NCBI GenBank assembly: GCA_000310025.1
Contig: FN648552.1
Location: forward strand, 1-64,000
From: Ectocarpus siliculosus
Taxonomy: Eukaryota > Sar > Phaeophyceae > Ectocarpales > Ectocarpaceae
Length of the DNA stretch: 64,000 nt
Direction of reading: 5' to 3'
Part shown: piece after piece, positions 12,001 through 20,778 of the stretch
Layout: each line of letters opens with the position of its first letter
Position numbering within the stretch: the first letter of the stretch is position 1
Notes under the pieces: model-generated
Databases searched by the model: none
The model's input: only the letters and a program-made list of their open reading frames with translations
What the model was told of the DNA's origin: nothing
Position numbers and translations under genes: made by a program

Positions 12001-13455
12001 GCACTTCTTGTGCCCGGTCGACATGACTACGGTGCCGTGCGGCTATGGTGGTGAGGGCTATCAGTTCCAAGAGACGCGTGCCTGGGTGAAGAGAGTATCG
12101 CCTGCCCTTCAGGTGAGACCAAGGTTTTGGAAGAGGCCGATAGGAGTAGGTGACACTGACGTTTCTGATGGGGTTCTACACCTCTAACCCCCCCCCCCCT
12201 TCCCCCGGGGTTGCCATCGGGGTTGAGGTTTCGTCGCGTGGCAACGACGTTGGAAAACAAGCTGCCCCCAGCTGGTGTTTGCCATCGGGGTTGGGTTCTC
12301 GTCGCCTTGGCAGCGATGTTGTAACACAAGCCGATCACTTCCGTGAGCGCGGCATACAGGTTACCGCTGTTTTTGCATTTAACTGTGTTTTTTTATTTGC
12401 GGTAACGGTGGTCGAGTAGATCATGTTGTGCGGGGTCGAGAACCCTCATTCCGCGCAAAGGGGACAATCGCACCACGTTGTGTTACATTGGTCAAGCATC
12501 CTCGAGGCAGTTACACACGGCTTACAGCTGTCTCTGGAAGTGAAAGCACTAGAGATTATTAAGTCATACGCAGCTGTCATTCGTACGCAAGGAAGTAAGC
12601 AACAAGATGCCGAACACCCTTAGCAGGATGCAGCGCACCCTTCATGCGACTCGCCGAATACCTCACGGCCCTTCGCGCTTGGTGATGTGAGAGCCTGGTC
12701 CGGTGAGAACCCGGCGTGCTCCGTCCCGGCTTTGTAGGGATGCGAGGTCAATGGTCTAACGACTACGGCATGCACGACTATGAGTACACCCCCCCCTGAA
12801 CAGGCGGACACCGATTGGGCTGGAGTATATGACACTGCTGGTCCTGGTGGGGTTCTACACCTCTTGTCTCCCCCCCCCCCTTATTTTGCATGAGATCGCA
12901 CTGGGAACGACCATTGTCTCCCGGTGAAAAATTCGTTGGTTGTACATAACGCTCCGCATAGCGGGGCTGGGTTGGCGGAGTATGCTTGAACCGTGAGTAA
13001 CGATGAGCTGCGGTGGATTTCTTTGTCCCCCATTATATAATTTTTTGTGATTCTTCCTTTAGGTGACCGTGGTGACCGCGAAGGTGGCGCTAAACGCAGT
13101 GACGGGGCTGAACGTGGATATCTCGGATTTCCTGAAGGACGTGAAAGATGGACTGGTCGAGGAGCTAGTCGACCGCACTCTTGACGAGGACGCGCTACTC
13201 CGTGCTGTTTCGGGTGACGACACCGTCGGCGCGGACTTACAAAGAGATACGAGGGCCTCGTACGAAGCACTGAAGGTTTTCATGGAAAACGAGGAACGCA
13301 GGAGGCGGAAGAACGCCAGAGATGGTGATGGCTACATAGAGTTCAGGGAAGAGATGAAGCGTTTACCCGACGGGAGAGGAGGGGAGGTGTGGGTTCGGAA
13401 CGAGAACGTTCGAAAGTGGCTAGCCTCAAATTCGAGCCCTGCACCATCGCGCTAG
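1..13455 (+). CDS. LRR-ROC-COR (ROCO family) GTPase, 3' part of gene
   Basis: Exons: <1-33, 1695-1926, 5507-5639, 6476-7053, 7391-7702, 8000-8765, 9512-9632, 10925-10992, 11693-12112, 13063-13455 (stop TAG). All intron phases agree across the joins, giving about 1018 visible residues; the 5' end lies outside the window. Exon 1-33 ends an LRR (LVLSMNKLDG). Exon 1695-1926 holds a last LRR-like segment (LALLGNPW), then the Roc P-loop GQEGAGKTS, completed across the 1926/5507 junction. G3 is DCAGQ at the end of 5507-5639, and G4 is TKCD at 6686-6697. COR follows (FVFLDVVWLARILKPLLNHK in exon 8000-8765), then a cysteine-containing stretch (CPQHG, CPRC), a Lys/Glu coiled coil (11700-11850) and a conserved C-terminal segment (LHFLCPVDMTTVPCGYGG). 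ROCO proteins are GTP-dependent dimeric switches. In brown algae this expanded family has been proposed as candidate receptors; that role is inferred here. Introns carry MITEs (3.6-kb intron) and an R1 repeat (last intron). Confidence 0.9.
196..267 (-). other. Intact 72-nt LRR exon on the opposite strand
   Basis: Read on the minus strand, this segment is flanked by a splice acceptor (cag, 270-268) and a donor (gtaaat, 195-190). It is exactly 72 nt long and is phase 1 at both ends. It encodes one plant-type LRR: PIPKELGGLTDLKVLGLSNN followed by KPTG. The sense-strand ROCO exon 1-33 also ends an LRR in phase 1, so this unit has the same modular format but is inverted, inside the ROCO intron 34-1694. 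It has no stop or frameshift. It may belong to another minus-strand gene beyond the left edge, or be an inverted, unused cassette. I found no second minus-strand LRR exon nearby. Confidence 0.8.
2182..2371. repeat. Diverged MITE-like inverted-repeat element
   Basis: The left end begins gagtgatcgcaccc and the right end, reverse-complemented, begins gagtgatcgcgcaccc. Further inward, the left reads gaccgcgactctaacagctc and the right (reverse complement) reads gaccgactctcaaaactcaa. The inverted ends span about 45 bp with mismatches. The inner arm resembles the arms of the MITE at 2873-3090, so the two are probably related. I see no clear target-site duplication. It lies in the 3.6-kb Roc intron. 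Confidence 0.5.
2873..3090 (+). mobile_element. 218-bp MITE with ~50-bp terminal inverted repeats, TA-flanked
   Basis: The left end CCGTATGTGACACAAGATAA matches the reverse complement of the right end, CCGTATATGACGCAAGATAA, and the similarity continues inward to aaagctcgatt. The element is flanked by TA at 2871-2872 and 3091-3092, as expected for Tc1/mariner-type target duplications. There is no coding capacity, so it would be moved in trans. A truncated, inverted relative lies at 26607-26790. It sits in the ROCO intron 1927-5506. Confidence 0.8.
4829..4901. repeat. Short inverted repeat, possible small MITE
   Basis: The left arm gatataaaactcga and the right arm (reverse complement gatatttaaaactcgaa) enclose about 45 bp. 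A related start, aaaactcgattcat, occurs at 3846-3859, near aaaactcgag at 3908-3917. It lies in the same intron as the two MITEs above. No target duplication was identified. Confidence 0.35.
4926..5041. repeat. Perfect 58-bp tandem duplication
   Basis: Two identical 58-bp units start with accatcggcctacgctggtc at 4926 and 4984; the first five bases recur at 5042. The unit is not a multiple of three and lies in an intron. Perfect identity means it is recent, or an assembly or cloning artefact. Confidence 0.9.
12186..12797 (-). repeat. R1 repeat, copy 1 (inverted relative to copies 2 and 3)
   Basis: An approximately 600-bp repeat in the last ROCO intron. The core is shared with 20103-20701 and 23453-23984, for example the reverse complement of tgcatgccgtagtcgttaga and of gtcgcatgaagggtgcgctg. 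It is bounded by C-tracts on this strand (G-tracts in element orientation) at 12187-12196 and 12788-12796. Near the low-coordinate end are two diverged tandem subrepeats of the type gccatcggggttgggttctc. No terminal inverted repeat, LTR or transposase ORF is visible. I do not recognise the family. Confidence 0.8.
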
Positions 13456-15013
13456 ACGTTGTTCTCGTTGGTTTCGTCAACTCCCGCAGAAAGGGAGGGG
13501 GCAGACCCGCGAACCGCGAAAGGGTTGTAGGGTAGGGGCTGCAGAAGCCTCTTGCTCTTGAGCCGTACGTGTGCGTGAGGTCAAGACAACACGTGGGGAA
13601 CGTAAGCACAAAGTGTGCCCCTTATTTTGTTGATGAAATTGACATCGTCAATTCTTTATCATGGAGGTTACGAATGTCATCTGCGACCACCGTGTTTTCG
13701 GGATTTGTTCTTGTCTGCTCGTTCTGTGCAGTCGCACAGGCAACAGCGTGTGTTTGCGTTTGGGTGTCGGGATTTTACTATTTTAGCATTTAGTGGCCGG
13801 ATGAGCGAGCACCTCCGCGCACGAACTTGGTGGCGGGGGGCGATATCCTTGTCTCCCTGCACCATCGAGCTAGATGCCAGACAACTTGGATGCAAAGAAG
13901 TATGCACAACTCAGGACCCGTCACCGCGTGCATTGCCCAACGCAAGGGAGGCAAATGAACGAGCCGTGGACTGTTGTTGGAAACCAAGACGAGAGGAACA
14001 GGGCGAAACCCCAGACTGTACGACAGTCAAAAGTAGGACGATCGAGGCGTCAAATGTTTCCTCATGTTTTTCATGGTGTGGGGAATTTCATATAACGGAA
14101 GAGGCCGCTTCGTCGAGTTTTGCACCTTTTCCAAAGTACCTCCATTCCGGAGCAGATGGTTTTCTGATCGCCGAAGGTCCCGCGAGAGCATTGCGGCAGA
14201 TACGGCGTCCGATAGTGACGTGAGTTAGAATCCATCTTTTTTTTTTGCCCTGTGTGCGAGAGCATATTTACAACACATGCCCGGTGTTGCGAAATATGAA
14301 AAAAAATGGGAAATTGTCAGGTTCCAGTACTGGCGTGGCATGCCGTGGCGTTGTAGCCGTAAAGAGGGGCTTCTTCTTTCAGTAATATTTGTAGGCCTTG
14401 GCTCTGATTTTGTTCTTAAATCGGTGCACCCCTACCTACAGCAGTGGGTGTCCTCGCACTGCCGGGGGGCGGCTGCGAGTCTGTACGTTGCCCCCTTGAA
14501 TTTTGGTTGGGTTTGACTTGCGTGTAGGCCTATCCTCACTGCAACTAAGATAAACTATTGGTTATGTGAGGTCAGTTCTGGTAATAATGTCGACCATACG
14601 GTTTCATTTTGTCCTGAGTGTTTGGTCATATCGGCCACATGGTGCCATTCTGTCTCGAATGTTTCAAAGATAATTGCGTATCGAACGTGTAGGGTCGAAG
14701 ATGCCCTGTTCAGATTTTACTTCTAGACTCAGATTCCGAGTTGGGCAATGTGCTCAACTCCCTACTTCACTACTACCCCATGCAGTCCCCTCCATTGGAA
14801 GCCAGTCGGAGAACGAAAGCAACTACGACTTTGTTCCAGTTGCACCGGCCACGCACCGGAAGAGGTCAGCAATGCTATCAACGAGCTTTGTAGCCAGCAA
14901 AATGAACTGTACAGTACCATTTTATGTACTCCCGCTCTGGGAAGGCACGAGCCCCGTCTCTCGGGTTCATGTATGCAGTTGCAGGAATCGCTTTGCGATG
15001 CCGTCGCTTACAC
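13456..15013. other. Intergenic stretch downstream of ROCO; nothing recognised
   Basis: The open frames here are short and show no recognisable protein family, and no tRNA or other RNA signature was seen. It probably holds the ROCO 3' UTR and the 3' end of the convergent minus-strand gene. Confidence 0.4.
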
Positions 15014-15090
15014 GAGGTAGACGAATGCACTCCATTGCGGCATGCCAGGCCTCCCAGTACTCCCGGTATCATAGGTGCGGGGTCCCCTCC
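15014..15090 (-). CDS. Candidate downstream exon of the EXS-like minus-strand gene
   Basis: The minus-strand acceptor is strong: a pyrimidine-rich tract ending ggttatttcag. The donor is gtgtaagc. The 77-nt exon reads RGPRTYDTGSTGRPGMPQWS then AFVYL. EXS-family proteins have an L-R-R-Y-x-D-T-G-type segment after the conserved domain, and YDTGSTGRP is reminiscent of it. The link to the membrane-protein exons at 20.8-23.1 kb would need a very long intron, so the assignment is tentative. Confidence 0.3.
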
Positions 15091-15230
15091 CTGAAATAAC
15101 CGCAACAGAGAAACAGGAGAATACACTTTGTTTGCGGATTGCTGTGCCTCGAAACCAATCCAGGGAAAGAGAACAAGGGTGGCATACGCTAAGCGGCAAA
15201 ATTAACTCGGGTAGGCCACTGCGCGGCACA

Positions 15231-15424
15231 ATGAATCAGGCGGCGCCGGTGTCCGGCATCTCTTCGTCTTCGCCGTGTGGTCCGCCGCCGGGCGGTACCC
15301 CACCATTTCCTCCGACGGCACCTCGTTCGACTTCGTCACTCTCGGCCGACGGAGAGCGGTTTGGGCCACGTCGCTGCTTCCCTTCTTTCCTCCGCCTGGC
15401 CGAGGCCAAGACGAACAAGAAGCA
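15231..15424 (+). CDS. Possible first exon, Pro/Ser-rich N-terminus
   Basis: ATG at 15231 opens a GC-rich frame, MNQAAPVSGISSSSPCGPPP and onward, which ends at a good donor (gtacgt) at 15425. Composition looks coding, but the opposite strand is also open over the same stretch (ending in EDEEMPDTGAA). I found no following plus-strand exon before the retrotransposon. The strand is uncertain and the function unknown. Confidence 0.25.
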
Positions 15425-16209
15425 GTACGTTAGTCTCCATTGTTTCCAACAAAGGGGTGGATGGTGTTCTCATTTCGGTGTTCCGTGATCATCCCAGATT
15501 GCACAGTCTATCGCAGTTGTATGCATACGGTTGTGTGCTGTCCTCGTTGAATGACGAGCAACAGAAGTCCGGTGCCTCCCACAACGTTGCGATTTTTCAG
15601 GCTACTGGTATTTCTGCGCTGTGGGCCATTCTCTTTTTGCACATCGCTGTCTCTTCGTGTCATCACAATGGTCAACAACACTTTCATTTTGCTGTTCTAT
15701 GCTTCGCAGCGAGTCCAACGAAAAACGCTGCTGGCGTAGACAAGTCTAAGCGTATTCACCCACAGTGTTGAACATGTTGTGCTTTGGTGTTGTTTCAAAT
15801 TCAAACAAGTTCGGTACTCATTAGAAAGCTGCGATCCCAAGAGAACAATCGCCGAACCAGTTTCTGGTTCATTAGTATGAAATTCGCTGGCAACTTACTG
15901 TCCGCTCGAGCTGGTTCCAATGTACGTGTGCAATGTGGTTTGTACGGAATACAAGCGCGATTAATGTGCACATAGGTGCTGCAATACGACACAAAACACT
16001 TCTCTGGCAATGCGCATGTGGTCTTGCGTCACCCGCGGGAGGCTTGACACCCATATCCCGAAGGGAGACCTTGTATTCAACACCTAGTACGCCTTTAGCA
16101 AGCACTCGTCATTTAGATCAACGTCGTGGACATAACTAGTGTCTCCGATTCTTCTTCGTTACATTAGCGTGAAATCGACTCCGCCACTAGCGACGTTTCA
16201 CCATGATGA

Positions 16210-16574
16210 TGTTCGTGAGGTGGTTTATGCCATCCTTACAAAGGCTACTGCGGTAGTACTCATGTGTGGTTTTGAGCTATGCAGGTGCGCAAGTGCGTGA
16301 CCGTCCATCGGTCATTTGGATCTTCGGGGTATCTCCGGTAGTAGGATCTTTGGCAAGTTGTCGCGCATTCCTTGCTGTCATGTATTCCGAGTTCCGAATG
16401 CGTCTTGTGACTGTTGCTCGCGTGCCTCGGTGTTTGTGATGCACCTGCTTGCCCACTCTCTTCCGTTGCTTGTGTCTACGAGGACGACCAATAAAACGAC
16501 TTTACCATCTCTTCACATTGTCAAACGGGACAGCCGTGCTCATCCAGCAGCACTCGGCTTGGGGCCAATCAACA
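16210..16574 (+). repeat. 5' LTR
   Basis: 365 bp, TGTT...AACA. It contains a polyadenylation-type AATAAA at 16490-16495, which recurs at 19472-19477 in the 3' LTR. It differs from the 3' LTR near 16225, 16240 and 16448-16449. Confidence 0.92.
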
Positions 16575-16624
16575 CTCTAGAGTTCTTGTGGCGTTAACGT
16601 CATAGCCTAGTGCGGCAGACACAC

Positions 16625-17878
16625 ATGTCTTCGAACGACTCTGGGAACTCTGGCGGGGGCGAGGCTGGCCCGACTCATGAGGAGCTTAGGACGGCCATCG
16701 ACGACGCCGTGGGCGACGCCAGCACCAGAATGGAGAAGATGGTGACGGAGAAACTGGAAGGCATCATGAACATCTTGTCCCGGTTAGTGCCCGGGACACC
16801 GCCCGCCGGAAGTGCGACCGCAGCGGGCGGCGGGGGGGAGTCACAGGGGAGGACGCACGCCTTCCCTGGCGCGGGTCAGCTAGACCAAGCGCCGAATACT
16901 GGACGAGGGCTCGAGGGAGCGAGAGGACTGCGAGGCCCGGAAACACAAGAGCCTACACCACACGGTGCTATCTCGCGAGAGGGAATCAGCAGAGAGGAGC
17001 AAGCTTCACGGTATGCTTTCAGCTCGCATGCCCGTATCCCACGCCTGAAACAGTTGGACTTCAACGGAGACGAGAAAAACTGGCTGATGTTCCGAAACGA
17101 TTTCATTACGCATGTTCAGACTTGTGGGATGGGTCGCGCCTTGAGCGACAGCAGAGACATTGAGGTCCTAGGCGTAGACGATGATGGCATGATAGAGCAA
17201 GGAGTGGAAGTAGGGGAGATAGCCATGTACCGGGATTTGTGGGGGATGCTGACCGGAGCGATATCCAACAACTCCACAAAAATGCTGGTGTACGATCGAA
17301 AGGGGCCCTCGGCAGCGTGGCGTGCGTTAGAAGAAACATTCACCCCCTTGACCGGCGGCGAGCAGATCTCGCTGATCGGAAAGTTTTATAATGCCCAACA
17401 AGGGAAAAACCAGGAACCCCGAGTGTTTTTCCAGGAGTTCAAGTCCGTAGTGACTAACCTAGAGTTGGCATTCGACCAGCCCATCCCAAAAATGCTCGTG
17501 TATGCACGGTTCCTCGATGCGCTTTCCCCAGAATTCGAGATTCAAAAGCAACAGCTGCTCGCCCAGAAAACACTCGATGAAGAAGAGATTTTGAGAGTGC
17601 TTCGCACACGGGCTGGGCAACTGAAAGCGGAGGAAAAGAAGGGGAAGAGTGAACGGCGAGCGAACCATCATGCGTTCGTAGCAGTAGAGGGGAAGGGGGG
17701 AGGAAAGAGACGTCCGAAACAAAACCGAGGTTACGAAGAGGCGAATTTAGCTAGCGATAAGAGAGTCAAGTGCTACGTCTGTGATGGTGACCACTATGCG
17801 AGTGCATGCCCAGAGAAGCTTTGCCAGAGGTGCGGAAAAAAAGGGGCACAACGCGAAAAACTGCCCATCGAGAACTGA
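16625..17878 (+). CDS. gag: Retrotransposon Gag (copia/UBN2-type) with zinc knuckles
   Basis: A 417-residue frame starts at the first ATG after the 5' LTR. It has an acidic, coiled-coil-like N-terminus, a Gly/Ala/Pro linker, then a Gag core of the copia (Retrotran_gag_2/UBN2) type: LKQLDFNGDEKNWLMFRNDF, AWRALEETFTPLTG and LIGKFYNAQQGKNQEP. A Lys/Arg-rich stretch precedes a knuckle at 17771-17809 (CYVCDGDHYASAC, spacing CX2CX3HX4C). A second CCHC knuckle starts at 17822. Its first two cysteines are in this frame, while its His and last Cys (17847-17849 and 17862-17864) are in the +1 frame after a run of seven A (17836-17842). The +1 frame ends at 17946-17948. Gag assembles the particle that packages element RNA. 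Confidence 0.9.
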   Translation: MSSNDSGNSGGGEAGPTHEELRTAIDDAVGDASTRMEKMVTEKLEGIMNILSRLVPGTPPAGSATAAGGGGESQGRTHAFPGAGQLDQAPNTGRGLEGARGLRGPETQEPTPHGAISREGISREEQASRYAFSSHARIPRLKQLDFNGDEKNWLMFRNDFITHVQTCGMGRALSDSRDIEVLGVDDDGMIEQGVEVGEIAMYRDLWGMLTGAISNNSTKMLVYDRKGPSAAWRALEETFTPLTGGEQISLIGKFYNAQQGKNQEPRVFFQEFKSVVTNLELAFDQPIPKMLVYARFLDALSPEFEIQKQQLLAQKTLDEEEILRVLRTRAGQLKAEEKKGKSERRANHHAFVAVEGKGGGKRRPKQNRGYEEANLASDKRVKCYVCDGDHYASACPEKLCQRCGKKGAQREKLPIEN

Positions 17879-18370
17879 AACTGCAGTCGCCGCGATTGAA
17901 GTTGGAGTCGGTGGTGTCGAGTTGGACGTCGCATACGAAGCACTCTGATGTATAGTCTAGATCTGTTTTCCCAGCGGTGCATCAACGCCCGTTCGCTTTC
18001 GTGCCTTGCGTGCAATTCGGCTCGTCGGCATTTCCCCCTAAAGAGCCGATTTTGATGATACGACTGACGAAAGTACAAAGGGGAATTTTTTCTGGCCTGT
18101 TACTTTTCCGCCGTTCGCTCGTTGTTTTTTTTCTTGTGTGTTCGATCGGGATACGAACGCAGTCCACGAAACTCGATGTTGCCTGTCCGGTATACCATGC
18201 GCATCTCAGTAACTAACCGCGTAGGTTGAGCCATGATGAGGCTTATTGCACGATGAAATACTGAGGATGGTGTGGCATTCCGTTGTCGTCTCACTTTGAG
18301 GAATGGTGATCCGCAGGGCACTGCGGTCACACCAATTTGATTGATGATGTTCGGAATTATTTTGCCTGAA

Positions 18371-18381
18371 ATCAGGGAGGG
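18371..18381 (+). promoter_or_regulatory. Possible central polypurine tract
   Basis: The 11-mer atcagggaggg is identical to the one abutting the 3' LTR at 19181-19191. A second copy inside the element could prime internal plus-strand DNA. The identity is seen; the function is inferred. Confidence 0.35.
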
Positions 18382-18639
18382 CTGATGAATGATGCCTTTT
18401 TCCGTGATAGATGGCTACCAGCGTCTCTCATATTAGCAGGTACCAGCAGGCTGGTTGATGAACTGTTTGTGATTGATATGCTGCTTCGATCGTCCTCTGA
18501 TGTGTAGGCTGAGAGGGGGCACCCTCCCCTAACATGTGGTTGATTGCCCTTTTATATGATCTTTCATTGATGTACAGACCGAGGGGGGCACCCCTCACTG
18601 TCATGTGATCGACAATGGTGATCGGGGTTGGTTGCAGAC

Positions 18640-18962
18640 GCGCCCCGTTGCTAACAGCAGCTGGATACAGGAGTAGGGATCCTGTTGCTGGGAGGGAGTT
18701 ACTTGTGAAGGAGTAGCAAAAAAATGTCTAGGTCCAGTGTCTCTCGAAGCGGGGTACCGTTGTGGTTGAGATACTGCTTGATCTTCCTCTTGGTTGATCG
18801 CCCTCTATAAAAATGTCATTTAGCGATGTAGCGTTAGGTTTTACGTTTTTCCGCTGCAATTTGGCATTGGTGCTTGTGGCCTTAGGCGCGCCGCGGTGCT
18901 GACAGCAACTCGATACAGTAGGGATCCTGTTGGCTGGGAGGGGACTACTTGAAAAGGGGTAG
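18640..18962. repeat. Diverged direct repeat inside the retrotransposon
   Basis: A 75-bp unit at 18640-18716 (contains cagctggatacaggagtagg) recurs at 18888-18962 (cagcaactcgatacagtagg). A shorter pair lies at about 18502-18546 and 18571-18613, both around a gaggggg-cacc motif. The post-gag region therefore grew by duplication and is not a decayed pol. Confidence 0.65.
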
Positions 18963-19182
18963 TACAAATGCCTGACAGTTGTAGACGTGTAGGTTTGCAA
19001 CTTTGTGACTGCTGTGTTGATTGTGTTGACAGTTCAATCAGCAGGATGACCCGTGGGGGCGGAGGGTTTTGATCCGGTGGCCGGGTTTCCCTTCGTTTGT
19101 TTTATTTTTGTTTCTTTTTGGAGTTTTCTATGAGTACCCTGAGCGCTTTGGTTTTGAGAGCATTCGTTATGATGTACAGAAT

Positions 19183-19191
19183 CAGGGAGGG
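19183..19191 (+). promoter_or_regulatory. Polypurine tract of the LTR element
   Basis: cagggaggg lies directly against the TGTT of the 3' LTR, the position where plus-strand DNA synthesis is primed in LTR retrotransposons. Confidence 0.75.
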
Positions 19192-19556
19192 TGTTCGTGA
19201 GGTGGATTATGCCATCCTTACGAAGGCTACTGCGGTAGTACTCATGTGTGGTTTTGAGCTATGCAGGTGCGCAAGTGCGTGACCGTCCATCGGTCATTTG
19301 GATCTTCGGGGTATCTCCGGTAGTAGGATCTTTGGCAAGTTGTCGCGCATTCCTTGCTGTCATGTATTCCGAGTTCCGAATGCGTCTTGTGACTGTTGCT
19401 CGCGTGCCTCGGTGTTTGTGATGCACCTGGGTGCCCACTCTCTTCCGTTGCTTGTGTCTACGAGGACGACCAATAAAACGACTTTACCATCTCTTCACAT
19501 TGTCAAACGGGACAGCCGTGCTCATCCAGCAGCACTCGGCTTGGGGCCAATCAACA
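19192..19556 (+). repeat. 3' LTR
   Basis: 365 bp, the same length and termini as the 5' LTR. It is followed immediately by the GATGA target duplication at 19557-19561. Confidence 0.92.
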
Positions 19557-20102
19557 GATGAAAGCAAAACACCGCTGTGGCAAAGTACACCAACTTCCGC
19601 CGTACCTGGTTAGGGTATCGCCGACGTAGCCCTGAAGGAATCGGACCTTTCCGAATGGCGAGGTGTAGTTGTCCACAGGACTCAAAGGAGCCCCTCCCGC
19701 TCATGCCAAGGCGTCTGATGACAAGGAAGTGTCCATTGTGCAACAAAAAAGGCGATAGTTGGTTGGAGGGGGAGGGAGGCGTCATCAACAAACTTTTCCT
19801 GTCCAGTTGACTCTACCAGCCACCACGCATCGCTTTTCAGGATCGACCCAAAGTACCGTTTCTGCCCCTTTCGGGCATGCCGCTAACGTTCGGGCCTTGT
19901 TCCCGCCACCTTCTGCACAAGACTTGTGAGGGGCAGAGAGGTGACTCAAAAAGTCGATAGATCCTTGTTATGTCTTTTCGTGGGACCCATACAAGACACA
20001 TGCGCTATGGAAGTCAGACATCGTCTTCAAGGCACACACTTATCATACATGTACGTTCTTGGCACGCTCTTGAACGGGGGTCGCCAGAGTGAGGGGAGGA
20101 AG

Positions 20103-20701
20103 AGGGGGGTACTCATAGTTGTGCATGCCGTAGTCGTTTGGCCATTGACCTCGCATCCCTACAAAGCCGGGACGGAGCACGCCGGGTTCTCACCGGACCA
20201 GGCTTTCACATCACCAAGCACGAAGCGCCGTGAGGTATTCGGCGAGTCGCATGAAGGGTGCGCTGCATCCTGCTGAGGGTGTTCGGCATATTGTGCTTAC
20301 TTCCTTGCGTACGGATGACAGCTGCGTATGACTTGATTTATTTTTTGGTGCTTTCACTTCCAGAGACAGTTAAAGCACTGTGTAACTGCCTCGAGGATGC
20401 TTTGCCATTTTGACACAACGTGGTGCGACTATCCCCTTTGCGCGGAGTGAGGGTTCTCGACCCCGCACAAGATGATCTACTCGACCACCATTATGGTTAC
20501 CGCCAAAAAAAACAACCAGACGTAAAAAAGAAACGGTACCCTGGTTGCCGAGTTGACGAAGTGAATTGGCTTGTTTTCCAACGTCGTTGCCAAGCGACGA
20601 AAACCCAATCCCGATGGCAAACACCGAGGGGGGGGCTTGTTTTACAACGTCGTTGCCAAGTGACGAAAACCCAACCCCGATGGCAAACACCGGGGGGGGG
20701 G
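20103..20701 (+). repeat. R1 repeat, copy 2
   Basis: It starts with a G-tract, then tactcatagttgtgcatgcc, and ends in a G-tract at 20692-20701. Its last 130 bp hold two tandem subrepeats (cttgttttccaacgtcgttg and cttgttttacaacgtcgttg), each ending gatggcaaacaccg plus a G-run. A frame of about 60 codons ending FGESHEGCAASC is open here and in the other two copies, but high DNA identity alone could explain that. Confidence 0.85.
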
Positions 20702-20778
20702 CGGAAGAGGGGGGGCGGGGTAGTAGAAACAGAGCGGTGGCGGGTAGGCTGAGGGTTGCTGCGCTCTCCCGCTCTCAC

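Larger units (their letters stand above)
16210..19556 (+). mobile_element. Complete gag-only LTR retrotransposon (TR-GAG-like)
   Basis: Two 365-bp LTRs (16210-16574 and 19192-19556) begin TGTT and end AACA. They are flanked by a perfect 5-bp target duplication, GATGA, at 16205-16209 and 19557-19561. By eye the LTRs differ at four positions, so insertion is recent. A purine tract ends exactly at the 3' LTR. The 2.6-kb interior carries a copia-type gag (16625-17878) and then about 1.3 kb without protease, integrase, reverse transcriptase or RNase H; the longest frame there is about 90 codons. No canonical tRNA-complementary primer site beginning TGG follows the 5' LTR. Gag-only elements with LTRs (TR-GAGs) are known in plants and rely on autonomous partners. 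Confidence 0.92.

Noticed and set aside
17949-19191. Decayed reverse transcriptase or integrase after gag
   Set aside because: No RT, RNase H, integrase or protease motif in any frame by eye; the region consists partly of direct repeats.
20103-20276. Open frame of about 60 codons conserved in all three R1 copies as a real gene
   Set aside because: DNA identity between copies is high enough to keep the frame open by chance; no domain, and no sign of preferential third-position change.
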